Source of the DNA: Nocardioides anomalus | GTDB lineage: Bacteria; Actinomycetota; Actinomycetes; Propionibacteriales; Nocardioidaceae | Direction of reading: 5' to 3' | NCBI RefSeq assembly: GCF_011046535.1 | Contig: NZ_CP049257.1 | Location: 1,550,001 to 1,614,000 of the forward strand | DNA: 64,000 nucleotides | Shown here: positions 35,037-43,330 of the stretch, in pieces | How positions within the stretch are numbered: the stretch's first letter is position 1 | Layout of the letters: every line of letters starts with the position of its first letter | Program-made: the position numbers and the translations under genes | Notes under the pieces: generated by a model | Told to the model about the DNA's origin: nothing | The model's database searches: none | Seen by the model: the letters and a program-made list of their open reading frames with translations, nothing else

Positions 35037-36455
35037 GTGACCTCCTCGTGGCAGGCGCACGAGGCCGCGGTGGCGCGCCTCCAGGCGTCGTACGACGCGA
35101 TCCCGGCGGGTTCACCGGTCCGGCTCGCGAAGAAGACCAGCAACCTCTTCCGTCCCCGGGCGGCGACGAGCCACGGGCTCGACGTGTCGGGGCTGGACGG
35201 CGTCATCGAGGTCGACCCGGTGGGGCAGACCGCCGAGGTGCAGGGGATGTGCACCTACGAGCACCTGGTCGAGGCGACGCTGCCGCACGGCCTGATCCCG
35301 CTTGTCGTGCCGCAGCTCAAGACCATCACGCTCGGCGGGGCGGTGACGGGGCTGGGGATCGAGTCGACCAGCTTCCGCAGCGGGCTGCCGCACGAGTCGG
35401 TGGAGGAGATGGACGTCTTCACCGGCGCGGGCGAGGTGGTGACGACTCGGCCCGGTGACGACCTCTTCGACACCTTCCCCAACTCCTACGGCAGCCTCGG
35501 CTACGCCACGCGGATCCGGATCGGGCTGGAGCGGGTGCCCGACCGCGTCGAGCTGCGGCACGTGCGCTTCGACGACCCCGGGCTGCTGTCCAAGACGATC
35601 GCGGAGATCGTGGAGACCCGCGAGCACGACGGGCTCCAGGTCGACGGCCTGGACGGCGTGGCCTTCGCGCCGGGGGAGTACTACCTCACCCTGGCCCGCT
35701 GGTTCGAGCCCCTGGCGGACCGCGGCGACGCGCCGGAGGCTTCGAGGCTCGCTGCGCTCGCACCTCAGCCACCGACGAGCGACTACACCGGCCAGCAGGT
35801 CTACTACCGCTCGATCCAGCAGCGCCAGACCGACCTGTTGACCATGCACGACTACCTGTGGCGCTGGGACACCGACTGGTTCTGGTGCTCGGGCGCGTTC
35901 GGGGTGCAGAACCCGACGGTGCGCCGGCTGTGGCCGCGGAGGTACCGCCGCAGCGACGTCTACCACCGGCTGATCGGGCTCAACCGCCGCACCGGCTTCA
36001 TGGACTGGCTCGACCGGCGCAAGGGCCGGCCGCAGCGCGAGATGGTGGTCCAGGACGTCGAGGTGCCCGTCGAGCGGCTGGGTGAGTTCCTGGACTGGTT
36101 CGACGCCGAGGTCGGCATGCGGCCGGTGTGGCTGTGCCCGCTGGTCAGCCCCGGCACGTCCACCGGCGCGCAGTGGCCGACCTACCCCTTGCGGCCGGGC
36201 ACGACCTACGTCAACGTCGGCTTCTGGGGCACGGTGCACGTCGGCCCCGAGGCCCCCGACGCACCGCGCAACCGCGCGATCGAGGCCAAGGTGATGGAGC
36301 TGGGCGGCCACAAGTCGCTGTACTCCGAGGCCTTCTACGACCGGGAGACCTTCGACCGGCTCTACGACGGCCCGCACCTGGCCGCCGTCAAGCAGCAGTA
36401 CGACCCTGAGGACCGGCTCCTCAGCCTCTACGACAAGGCGGTACGCGACCGATGA
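35037..36455 (+). CDS. FAD-binding oxidoreductase, probable 10-methylene fatty acyl reductase (TmsA/BfaA-like)
   Basis: This 472-residue protein has a PCMH-type FAD domain (KTSNLFRPRAATSHGLDVSG, GTCTYEHLVE-like segment, PQLKTITLGGAVTGLGIES, FPNSYGSLGYATRIRI). It has the long C-terminal part of DHCR24/DprE1-like oxidoreductases (GVQNPTVRRLWPRRYRRSDV). Its stop overlaps the start of a cyclopropane-synthase-type methyltransferase (ATGA). This pair is known in mycobacteria and other actinomycetes to make 10-methyl (tuberculostearic-type) fatty acids. The methyltransferase makes the 10-methylene and this enzyme reduces it. Assignment rests on pairing and family. A REP-like segment adds about 13 residues near 235-248. 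Confidence 0.78.
   Translation: MTSSWQAHEAAVARLQASYDAIPAGSPVRLAKKTSNLFRPRAATSHGLDVSGLDGVIEVDPVGQTAEVQGMCTYEHLVEATLPHGLIPLVVPQLKTITLGGAVTGLGIESTSFRSGLPHESVEEMDVFTGAGEVVTTRPGDDLFDTFPNSYGSLGYATRIRIGLERVPDRVELRHVRFDDPGLLSKTIAEIVETREHDGLQVDGLDGVAFAPGEYYLTLARWFEPLADRGDAPEASRLAALAPQPPTSDYTGQQVYYRSIQQRQTDLLTMHDYLWRWDTDWFWCSGAFGVQNPTVRRLWPRRYRRSDVYHRLIGLNRRTGFMDWLDRRKGRPQREMVVQDVEVPVERLGEFLDWFDAEVGMRPVWLCPLVSPGTSTGAQWPTYPLRPGTTYVNVGFWGTVHVGPEAPDAPRNRAIEAKVMELGGHKSLYSEAFYDRETFDRLYDGPHLAAVKQQYDPEDRLLSLYDKAVRDR
35737..35776. repeat. REP-like element embedded in frame in the oxidoreductase gene
   Basis: The stretch contains GCTTCGAGGCTCGCTGCGCT followed by CGCACCTCAGCCACCG, a motif that I recall as a dispersed intergenic repeat in Nocardioides-type genomes. 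Here it is translated as EASRLAALAPQPPTS inside the oxidoreductase, between otherwise conserved sequence. Confidence 0.55.
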
Positions 36456-37726
36456 CCACGACCCTCAGCATCGCCGAGGCCCTGAACTCGCTGCTCAAGG
36501 CGCCGCTGCCGCTGCGCTTCACGGCGTACGACGGCAGCGCGAGCGGCCCCGAGGACTCGGCCTACGGCCTGCACCTGGCCAACGAGCGCGGCCTGCGCTA
36601 CATCCTCACCGCTCCGGGCGACCTCGGCTTCGGTCGCGCGTACGTCGCCGGCGACCTCCAGCTCAGCGGTGTCCACCCGGGCGACCCCTACGAGGCGCTC
36701 AAGCTGGTCCAGAGCAACCTGAGCTTCAAGCGCCCCTCGGCCGGCGAGGTCGTGTCCATCCTCCGCTCGCTCGGCCTGTCGACGCTGCGCCCGCCGGCCC
36801 CGCCGCCGCAGGAGGCGCCGTCGCGGCTGCGCCGCACGGTCGAGGGGCTGCGCCACTCGCTGGGCCGTGACGCCGAGGCGATCCACCACCACTACGACGT
36901 CTCCAACCGCTTCTACGAGCTGGTCCTCGGCCCGTCGATGACCTACACCTGCGCGGTCTTCCCGACCGAGACCTCGACGCTGGAGGAGGCGCAGTTCGAG
37001 AAGTACGACCTCGTCGCCCGCAAGCTCGACCTCGAGCCGGGCCAGCGGCTGCTCGACCTCGGCTGCGGCTGGGGCGGGATGGTGCGCCACGCGGCCCGCG
37101 AGTACGGCGTGCACGCGCTCGGCGTCACCCTGTCGCGCGAGCAGGCGGCCTGGGCCCAGGAGAAGATCAAGGAGGAGGGGCTCGACCACCTCGCCGAGGT
37201 CCGGCACATGGACTACCGCCACGTCGAGGAGCGCGACTTCGACGCGATCTCCTCGATCGGCCTGACCGAGCACATCGGCGTGAAGAACTACGCCTCCTAC
37301 TTCGCCTTCATCGAGGACCGCCTGCGTCCGCAGGGCCGGCTGCTCAACCACTGCATCACCCGCCACGACAACCACTTCCGCGAGACCGGGGCGTTCCTGG
37401 ACCGCTACGTCTTCCCCGACGGCGAGCTCACCGGCTCCGGCCAGATCATCAAGGACGTGCAGGACGCCGGCCTCGAGGTGCAGCACGAGGAGAACCTCCG
37501 GGTCCACTACGCCAAGACGCTCACCGGCTGGTGCCGCAACCTGGTCGAGAACTGGGACGAGTGCGTGGCCGAGGTGGGCGAGGGCACCGCGCGGGTCTGG
37601 GGGCTCTACATGGCCGGGTCGCGGATCGGCTTCGAGCGCAACGAGACCCAGCTCCACCACGTGCTGGCCACCAAGACCGTCGACGGCGTGAGCGGCTACC
37701 CGCTGCGGCACGACTGGCGCCCGTAG
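36452..37726 (+). CDS. Cyclopropane-fatty-acid-synthase-type methyltransferase, probable TmsB/BfaB-like
   Basis: This 424-residue SAM-dependent methyltransferase acts on unsaturated phospholipid acyl chains. It has an N-terminal lipid-binding region (ANERGLRYILTAPGDLGFGR). The core has HHHYDVSNRFYELVLGPSMT, the SAM site LLDLGCGWGGMVRHAA, and the CFAS motifs SIGLTEHIGVKNYASYF, HCITRHDN and ETGAFLDRYVFPDGEL. The N-terminus starts MTTTLSIAEAL at ATG 36452, overlapping the oxidoreductase stop by four bases. The pairing predicts 10-methylene formation from oleoyl-type chains and subsequent reduction, consistent with 10-methyl stearic acid found in Nocardioides lipids. Confidence 0.85.
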   Translation: MTTTLSIAEALNSLLKAPLPLRFTAYDGSASGPEDSAYGLHLANERGLRYILTAPGDLGFGRAYVAGDLQLSGVHPGDPYEALKLVQSNLSFKRPSAGEVVSILRSLGLSTLRPPAPPPQEAPSRLRRTVEGLRHSLGRDAEAIHHHYDVSNRFYELVLGPSMTYTCAVFPTETSTLEEAQFEKYDLVARKLDLEPGQRLLDLGCGWGGMVRHAAREYGVHALGVTLSREQAAWAQEKIKEEGLDHLAEVRHMDYRHVEERDFDAISSIGLTEHIGVKNYASYFAFIEDRLRPQGRLLNHCITRHDNHFRETGAFLDRYVFPDGELTGSGQIIKDVQDAGLEVQHEENLRVHYAKTLTGWCRNLVENWDECVAEVGEGTARVWGLYMAGSRIGFERNETQLHHVLATKTVDGVSGYPLRHDWRP

Positions 37727-37727
37727 C

Positions 37728-37733
37728 TAGCGT
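37728..37733 (+). promoter_or_regulatory. -10 element for the siderophore-interacting protein gene (leaderless type)
   Basis: TAGCGT lies 6 bases before GTG 37740, just after the methyltransferase stop. Confidence 0.45.
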
Positions 37734-37739
37734 GAGGGT

Positions 37740-38492
37740 GTGAGCACCCGGGCCGCGACGTGCGCCGCGCGCGTCGAGACGCGCGAGGCGCTGTCGGCGC
37801 ACCTGGTCCGGCTCACCCTGGCAGCCGAGGGCCTCGTCAGCACCGGGGTGCCCGACGAATGGGTCGGGCTGGTGGTGCCGGGGCAGTTCCAGTCGCGCTA
37901 CTACACGGTGCGCTCCTGGGCCGACGGCGTACTCGTGCTGGACGTGGTGGTCCACGAGGTCGGGCTGGTCACCGAGTGGGTGCAGCAACCGGACTGCGTC
38001 GGCTCGGAGGTGACCATCACCGAGGCCAAGGGCTCCTACGCGCCGTCCGAGGGGGCGCAGTGGCAGCTGCTCGTCGCCGACCTGACCGGGCTGCCCGCGG
38101 TCGCGCGGATCGTCGAGACCACGTCGCTGCCGGCGCGGGTCTGGGTGGACCCGGGTGGTGACGCCGACGACCTCGCCTCCTACCTCCCGCCGGGCACCGA
38201 CGTGACCTGGGTGGACCGGCCGCTGGCCGAGGTCGTCGAGGGAATCGACTGGCCCCCGGGCGACGGCTACTTCTGGATGGCCGGGGAGTCCGCGCAGATG
38301 CGCGCGGTCCGCAAGCACCTCATGCGCGAGCGCGCGCTGCCCGCGGCGGCGTACGACGTGATGGGCTACTGGCGCGCCTCCACCGGCCGCCAGCCGCGGG
38401 GCGTCGACCCCGGGCCGGTCTGGCGCGCGGGCAAGGCCGCCGGGCTCAGCGACCAGGAGATCTGGGCGTCCTACGACGAGGCGCGGTCGTGA
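37740..38492 (+). CDS. Siderophore-interacting protein family flavin reductase
   Basis: This 250-residue protein has an FAD-binding barrel (FQSRYYTVRSW, LDVVVHEVGLVTEWVQQ, GSEVTITEAKGSY) and a C-terminal NAD(P)H domain (WMAGESAQMRAVRKHLMRER, VMGYWRAS), the order of SIP family ferric reductases such as ViuB/YqjH. Normal members reduce ferric siderophores. Here the gene sits directly behind the fatty acid methylation pair and is coupled to era by a GTGA overlap. It might instead supply reduced flavin to the oxidoreductase (inference). No iron box precedes it. Confidence 0.83.
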   Translation: MSTRAATCAARVETREALSAHLVRLTLAAEGLVSTGVPDEWVGLVVPGQFQSRYYTVRSWADGVLVLDVVVHEVGLVTEWVQQPDCVGSEVTITEAKGSYAPSEGAQWQLLVADLTGLPAVARIVETTSLPARVWVDPGGDADDLASYLPPGTDVTWVDRPLAEVVEGIDWPPGDGYFWMAGESAQMRAVRKHLMRERALPAAAYDVMGYWRASTGRQPRGVDPGPVWRAGKAAGLSDQEIWASYDEARS

Positions 38493-39409
38493 GCGATCCC
38501 TTCAAGAGCGGCTTCGCCTCCTTCGTGGGCCGGCCCAACGCCGGCAAGTCCACGCTGACCAACGCGCTGGTCGGGCAGAAGATCGTCATCACCTCCGACA
38601 AGCCGCAGACCACCCGGACCGTGGTGCGCGGCATCGTGCACCGCGACGACGCCCAGCTCGTGCTCATCGACACCCCGGGGCTGCACCGGCCGCGCACCCT
38701 GCTGGGGGAGCGGCTCAACGACCTGGTCCGCACCACGTGGGCCGAGGTCGACGTGGTCGCGGTGTGCTTCCCGAGCGACGAGAAGATCGGCCCCGGCGAC
38801 CGGTTCATCGTCACCGAGCTGGCCAAGGTCCGTCGTACCGTCAAGATCGCGGTGGCCACCAAGACCGACCTGGCCACCCCCGAGCGGATCGGCCAGCACC
38901 TGCTCGACATCCAGGCCCTGGGCCAGGAGACCGGCACCGAGTGGGCCGAGATCGTGCCGGTCTCGGCGGTGGCCGGCGACCAGGTCCAGCTGCTCGCGGA
39001 CCTGCTGGTCGGGCTGCTGCCCGAGGGGCCGGTGCTCTACCCCGACGGCGAGCTCACCGACGCGCCCGAGGAGCTGCTGGTCGCCGACCTGATCCGCGAG
39101 GCCGCCCTCGATGGCGTCCGCGACGAGCTCCCGCACTCGATCGCCGTGGTGGTCGAGGAGATGGGCCTGCGCGAGGGCCGGCCCGAGGACAAGCCGCTGC
39201 TCGACGTGCACGCCAACCTCTACGTCGAGCGCGACTCCCAGAAGGGCATCGTCATCGGCCGCAAGGGCGCCCGCCTCAAGGACGTCGGCAGCCGGGCGCG
39301 CGTCTCGATCGAGGCGATGCTGGGCACGCCGGTCTACCTCGACCTGCACGTCAAGATCGCTAAGGACTGGCAGCGCGACCCGCGCCAGCTGCGGAAGCTG
39401 GGCTTCTGA
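38489..39409 (+). CDS. era: GTPase Era
   Basis: This 306-residue ribosome assembly GTPase has G1 GRPNAGKSTL, the effector region QTTRTVVRG, G3 DTPGLHRP, G4 as TKTD in AVATKTDLATP (Asn replaced by Thr, common in this branch), and G5 VSAVAGD. The C-terminal KH domain has GIVIGRKGARLKDVGSRAR, which binds the 3' end of 16S rRNA. The GTG start at 38489 overlaps the upstream stop. It belongs to the conserved phoH-ybeY-CNNM-era region, here interrupted by lipid genes. Confidence 0.96.
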   Translation: MSDPFKSGFASFVGRPNAGKSTLTNALVGQKIVITSDKPQTTRTVVRGIVHRDDAQLVLIDTPGLHRPRTLLGERLNDLVRTTWAEVDVVAVCFPSDEKIGPGDRFIVTELAKVRRTVKIAVATKTDLATPERIGQHLLDIQALGQETGTEWAEIVPVSAVAGDQVQLLADLLVGLLPEGPVLYPDGELTDAPEELLVADLIREAALDGVRDELPHSIAVVVEEMGLREGRPEDKPLLDVHANLYVERDSQKGIVIGRKGARLKDVGSRARVSIEAMLGTPVYLDLHVKIAKDWQRDPRQLRKLGF

Positions 39410-39795
39410 TGCCGGAGGTCCCCGCGCCCGTCGCCGCCTGGCACGCGATCGCCGAGGCCCGCGACCCCGCCGGACTGGACGCGCTGCTGGCCGACGACGT
39501 GGTCTTCCGCTCGCCCGCCGTGCACACGCCGCAGGAGGGCAAGGCCGTCACCACGGCGTACCTCTCCGCGGCCATCGCCGTCCTCGGCCCGAGCCTGGTC
39601 TACCACCGGCAGTGGTACGCCGACGACTCGGCCGTGCTCGAGTTCGAGGCCGAGCTCGACGGGCTCGCGGTGCACGGCGTGGACATGCTGCAGTGGGGTG
39701 CCGACGGTCGGCTGACGGAGTTCACGGTCATGGTCCGCCCGGCCAAGGGCCTCGAGGTGCTCATCGCGGCGATGGCGGCCCAGCTGTTCGGCTAG
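39409..39795 (+). CDS. NTF2/SnoaL-like small protein
   Basis: This 128-residue protein has an NTF2-like cone fold: an N-terminal helix (PVAAWHAIAEARDPAGLDAL), LADDVVFRSPAVHTPQEGK, and paired strands ending LTEFTVMVRPAKGLEVL. Its ATG overlaps the era stop (TGATG), so it is coupled to era. Its substrate or partner is unknown. It shares the fold but little sequence with the next, convergent SnoaL-like gene, and their stop codons overlap in the palindrome CTAG. Confidence 0.8.
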   Translation: MPEVPAPVAAWHAIAEARDPAGLDALLADDVVFRSPAVHTPQEGKAVTTAYLSAAIAVLGPSLVYHRQWYADDSAVLEFEAELDGLAVHGVDMLQWGADGRLTEFTVMVRPAKGLEVLIAAMAAQLFG

Positions 39796-40142
39796 CCGTC
39801 CTGCTCGAGGATCGGCCGGGGGTCGAAGGTGACCCGGACGGCGGCGATCCGCCCGTCCTCGACGTGACTCCAGTTGGCCGTCGGGACCGGTCCCCGGTCG
39901 CCGAGGGTGAACTCGAACCACGTGATCACGTCGTCGCCGTCGTCCACGCGGGCCAGCACGTCGAGGCGGGTGGTGGCCGCGGCGAGACCCATCAGGCCCT
40001 CCACGGCCGCGTCGGCGCCCTCGAGCGTGGCCATCGGGCCGGCGAAGGTGACGTCGTCGGCCAGCACGGCCCGCAGTGCGGCGGCGTCCCGGGCCTGCCA
40101 GGCGGCGAAGTAGGTCTCGGCCAGCTCTCTCGGTGTGCTCAT
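39792..40142 (-). CDS. SnoaL-like polyketide-cyclase-fold protein
   Basis: This 116-residue protein has the SnoaL pattern: PRELAETYFAAWQARDAAAL, LADDVTFAGPMATLEG and DGRIAAVRVTFDPRP. ATG 40142 fits the family start. It is divergent from the LysR gene at 40213, the usual arrangement for a LysR regulator and its target. The 70 bases between them hold the LysR promoter. Function is unknown; many such proteins are orphan hydrolases or isomerases. Confidence 0.82.
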   Translation of the reverse strand: MSTPRELAETYFAAWQARDAAALRAVLADDVTFAGPMATLEGADAAVEGLMGLAAATTRLDVLARVDDGDDVITWFEFTLGDRGPVPTANWSHVEDGRIAAVRVTFDPRPILEQDG

Positions 40143-40198
40143 GTCTCCAGCCTGGTCGAGGACGAGCAACAACTCCAACAGATGGTTCTGCTCGCTGC

Positions 40199-40204
40199 TA
40201 GCAT
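40199..40204 (+). promoter_or_regulatory. -10 element of the lysR gene
   Basis: TAGCAT lies 8 bases before ATG 40213. The 70-base divergent region also has a loose AGCAAC...GTTCTGCT symmetry (about 40166-40193) that could be a LysR site; this part is weak. Confidence 0.4.
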
Positions 40205-40212
40205 CGCCAGTC

Positions 40213-41076
40213 ATGGAGCTGCACCAGCTGCGCTACCTGGTGGCCGTGGTGGAGGACGGCTCGTTCACCGCCGCCGCGCAGCGGCTGCACGTGAGCCAGT
40301 CCGGGGTCAGCGCGCAGGTGGCCAAGCTCGAGCACGAGCTCGGCCAGCGCCTGCTCGAGCGCGGCCCCAGGTCGCTGGCGCTGACCGCCGCGGGCGAGGC
40401 CGTGCTGCCGCTGGCCCGGGCGGTGCTCGAGGGCGTGGCGGAGATCGCCGAGGTCAGCGCGGCGTACGCCGGCGCGGTGCGCGGGCGGGTCCGGCTCGGC
40501 ATGGTGCGGGGCTGCTCGATCCCGCCGTTCCTCGACGCGCTGGCGGCGTTCCGGCGCGAGCACCCGGGCGTCGAGCTGGCCCTGGCCGAGGACGACTCCG
40601 AGGTGCTGCAGCGCCACGTGCTCGGGGGCGAGCTCGACCTGGCCCTCGTCGGCTGGGCCGGCGACGTGCTCGAGGGCCTGAGCGCCACCGTGGTGGTCGA
40701 CGAGCCGGTCGCCGCGGTCGTGCCCGACGGGCACCGCCTGGCCGGGCACAGGACGGTGCGCTGGCGCGACCTCGAGGGCGAGACGCTGCTCGGCCTGGTC
40801 CGCGGGACCGGCGTCCGGGCGGCCGTGGACCTCTCCGGGCTCGAGCGGCCCGTCGACCTGGAGGCCAGCTCGCCCGAGACGCTGCTCGGACTGACCCGCC
40901 GCGGAGCCGGGGTCGCGCTGCTCAGCCCGTCGATGGTCCGCGGCGAGGACGGCGTGCACGCGCTGGTCGTCGCCGACGCCGAGGTCACGGCCACGCTCGG
41001 CCTGGTCGCCCGCGAGGGGCGGCGGCCGGCGGCCACCGAGAGGCTCCTGGACCGGCTGGTCCAGGCGATGACCTAG
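40213..41076 (+). CDS. LysR-family transcriptional regulator
   Basis: This 287-residue regulator starts with the LysR winged helix MELHQLRYLVAVVEDGSFTA and the recognition part RLHVSQSGVSAQVAKLEHEL. The periplasmic-binding-like effector domain begins RVRLGMVRGCSIPPFLDALA. It is divergent from a SnoaL-like gene, which is its likely target. Its TAG stop overlaps the stop of the following convergent lipoprotein gene in CTAG. The effector is unknown. Confidence 0.92.
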   Translation: MELHQLRYLVAVVEDGSFTAAAQRLHVSQSGVSAQVAKLEHELGQRLLERGPRSLALTAAGEAVLPLARAVLEGVAEIAEVSAAYAGAVRGRVRLGMVRGCSIPPFLDALAAFRREHPGVELALAEDDSEVLQRHVLGGELDLALVGWAGDVLEGLSATVVVDEPVAAVVPDGHRLAGHRTVRWRDLEGETLLGLVRGTGVRAAVDLSGLERPVDLEASSPETLLGLTRRGAGVALLSPSMVRGEDGVHALVVADAEVTATLGLVAREGRRPAATERLLDRLVQAMT

Positions 41077-41960
41077 TCCGGGTCGGGCGCCCAGCAGCGG
41101 CCGTAGGTCTGCCCGGCCTGCCACTGCTCGGCGGTGGGCCACTCGTAGCCCCACTCGTAGTCCAGGGCGTCGGAGGCGATCGCGCGGGCGGCGTCCTGGC
41201 AGGTGTCCTCGCCGGCGGCGCGGACCACCTTCTCGCCGGGGTAGGCGGGCCTGTTCGGCGGACCCTTGGCGCCGGCCGACAGGTCGACCACCGAGATGGC
41301 CTTCCAGGTGTGGTCGTCGCGGCACAGCACCCGCGTGAAGCCGGGCGAGCCGGGCTGGGCGGTCCCGCACATGGCGAAGTCGTCGCCCGCGGGCCGCTTG
41401 AACGCCCCCTTGAGGTCGCCGGTGAACTTGGCGACGCTCTGGTCGCCGGTGACGGCGATGACGTCGCAGCGGTACCACGCCGCGCCGGCGTCGGAGTCCT
41501 CGATGGTCGGGGTGAACCACACCGCGCGCAGCAGCGAGAGCCGCAGCTGCTCCGGGGTCGCGCCGACGTACGCCGCGAGCCGGGTCGGGCAGCGCCGCGC
41601 GACCTGGCGGCGGGCGGCCTCGGAGTCCACGGCCAGCAGGTGACCGCCCGCGACCAGGTCCAGCTCGCCGACCGCGTAGGTCTGGCTGGTGTGCGGCTTG
41701 CCGCAGTCCAGGGCGGGTTCGGAGTTGGTCGGGGCCAGCGCCTCGTCGTAGGAGACGCGGTAGCAGGCGCCGTCGGCGGGCGCGGGGGGCGGCGGGGGAG
41801 CCGGGGTCGGCGTCGGGCTGGGCGAGCTGGACGTCGAGGCCGCCGCGGCCGGCTCGTCGCCGCCGCCGTCGTCGGAGCTGCAGGCCGCGGCGCCGGCGAG
41901 CGCCAGCACCACGACGAGCACGCGGGCGGCCCGGCCGACCCGACTCGTGCCGGCCCTCAT
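41073..41960 (-). CDS. Septum-formation family lipoprotein (downstream copy)
   Basis: This 295-residue exported protein has a signal peptide with lipobox AGAAAC (about residue 27). A Ser/Pro/Thr linker follows, then two related cysteine-rich units: ACYRVSYDEALAPTNSEPAL with CGKPHTSQTYAVG, and VLCRDDHTWKAISVVDL. This is the septum_form (PF13845) pattern. It ends GQTYGRCWAPDPD. The ATG at 41960 overlaps the stop of a paralogue (ATGA), so the two were probably formed by tandem duplication and are expressed together. The role in septation is only suggested by the family name. Confidence 0.8.
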   Translation of the reverse strand: MRAGTSRVGRAARVLVVVLALAGAAACSSDDGGGDEPAAAASTSSSPSPTPTPAPPPPPAPADGACYRVSYDEALAPTNSEPALDCGKPHTSQTYAVGELDLVAGGHLLAVDSEAARRQVARRCPTRLAAYVGATPEQLRLSLLRAVWFTPTIEDSDAGAAWYRCDVIAVTGDQSVAKFTGDLKGAFKRPAGDDFAMCGTAQPGSPGFTRVLCRDDHTWKAISVVDLSAGAKGPPNRPAYPGEKVVRAAGEDTCQDAARAIASDALDYEWGYEWPTAEQWQAGQTYGRCWAPDPD

Positions 41961-42778
41961 GCCGTCGTCGCCGCCCAGCACACCGACCGGCGGTTGCCGG
42001 CCTTCCACTCCTCCTCGTGGAACCAGGTGTAGCCGTAGTCGTACTCCGGCGGGTAGCCCAGCCAGCTCCCGACCCAGTCCGAGCAGTAGTCGCGGGTGGT
42101 CACCTCGACCACGCGGTCGCCGGGGTAGGGGTCGTCGGGGTTGCCGACCTTGATCGCGGTGACCGCGCGCCAGGTGTGCGGCTCCGTGCACGGCACCTTC
42201 GGGGCGGCGTTGACCGAGGCGCCGTTCACGCAGGCCATCCACTCGTCCGGTGGCGGTGCCTGGGCCAGCAGCCCGGCGGCGGTCTGGGGGAGGTCGACGT
42301 ACGCCGTGCTCTTCTCGCCGCCGCCGACGACGTCGCAGCGGTACCACCGCGCGCCGTCGTCCCAGGCCTTCTCCGAGGGCCGGAACCACGCCCAGCTGAC
42401 CACCGTGCGCATGACGGTGCTCTCGTCGGCGCCGAGGAACTTCTCGAACTTCTGGCTGCAGGTCTGGTAGGCGTAGGCGCCCAGCTCGCCCGCGTCGTAC
42501 GCCGCGTCGTGCAGCTCGGCGGGCAGGTCGCCGACCGCGAAGGTCTCGGCCGTGTGCGGCTCGGTGCAGGCCACGGCGCGGCTGGCGTTGGTGGGCTGGG
42601 CCACGTCCTCGGGCGTCAGCACGCGGCAGGCGCCCAGCTCGGGCGCGTCGACCGCGTCGACCTGGCCGGGGTCCTGGTCGCCCGAGCCGTCGCCGTCGTG
42701 GTCGCCGCAGCCGCCGAGCGCCACGGCCAGAGCCACGGCGCCGAGGAGCGCGAGGGCGCGCCTGCTGCGACCGCGCAC
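41957..42778 (-). CDS. Septum-formation family lipoprotein (upstream copy)
   Basis: This 273-residue paralogue of the next gene has signal peptide RALALLGAVALAVALGGC with a lipobox. Cysteine units are ACRVLTPEDVAQPTNASRAV / CTEPHTAETFAVGDLP and CTEPHTWRAVTAIKVGN. The end is EWKAGNRRSVCWAATTA. GTG 42778 was chosen because GGGGAGG sits 4-10 bases upstream; a TTG further up has no ribosome-binding site. It is co-translated with its paralogue through an ATGA overlap. Confidence 0.8.
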   Translation of the reverse strand: MRGRSRRALALLGAVALAVALGGCGDHDGDGSGDQDPGQVDAVDAPELGACRVLTPEDVAQPTNASRAVACTEPHTAETFAVGDLPAELHDAAYDAGELGAYAYQTCSQKFEKFLGADESTVMRTVVSWAWFRPSEKAWDDGARWYRCDVVGGGEKSTAYVDLPQTAAGLLAQAPPPDEWMACVNGASVNAAPKVPCTEPHTWRAVTAIKVGNPDDPYPGDRVVEVTTRDYCSDWVGSWLGYPPEYDYGYTWFHEEEWKAGNRRSVCWAATTA

Positions 42779-42823
42779 CAGACCTCCCCTCGCCGAACCG
42801 AGCAAACCCTACCGAGCCGCCGG

Positions 42824-43313
42824 TCAGCCCATCAGCAGAGCCGCCAGGGTCGCGCCCAGCTCGTAGCCGGCCGCCTCGTCGGCCTCGCCGACGTCGCCCA
42901 GCACCTCGAGCACGTCGGCCGCCTGGGTCCACCCCAGCGCCGCCACGATGCTCAGCACCGAGCGGACCGCGCCGGTGGTGTCGTGGCGCCCGTGCACCCA
43001 CAGTCCGAACGGCTTGCGGACCCCGGGCTCGCCACCCGCGGCCGACCCGTCCTCGCCGAGCGCGCCGCCGGCCTGGAGGAAGACGGTGTCGAAGAAGTGC
43101 TTGAGCGCGCCGGACATGTAGCCGAAGTTGGCCGGTGTGCCGAGGACGTAGCCGTCGGCGGCCAGCACGTCGTCCGCGCCGGCCGCCAGCGCCGGGCGCA
43201 CCACGACCTCGACGCCCTCGAGCGCGTCGTCGTGCGCCCCGGCCACCACCGCCTCGGCGAGTCGCTGCACGCTCGGCGTCGGGGCGTGGTGGACGACGAG
43301 CAGGGCGCGGCAC
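42824..43313 (-). pseudogene. Flavodoxin-like NAD(P)H-dependent oxidoreductase gene with a frameshift right after the start
   Basis: The protein has a flavodoxin fold (LLVVHHAPTPSVQRLAEAVV, DGYVLGTPANFGYMSGALKH, FFDTVFLQAGGAL) of about 160 residues, as in FMN reductase-like quinone reductases. The first beta strand and FMN loop lie upstream of the first in-frame start (GTG 43270). TAGCCT (43325-43320) stands 6 bases before GTG 43313, the leaderless spacing used throughout. That GTG reads VPRPARR, one base out of frame with LLVVHH. A single-base indel at about 43302-43308 explains this, either real inactivation or a sequencing error. If functional, the annotated protein could only be 42824-43270. 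Confidence 0.65.
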
Positions 43314-43330
43314 GGTGCCAGGCTAGGGCC

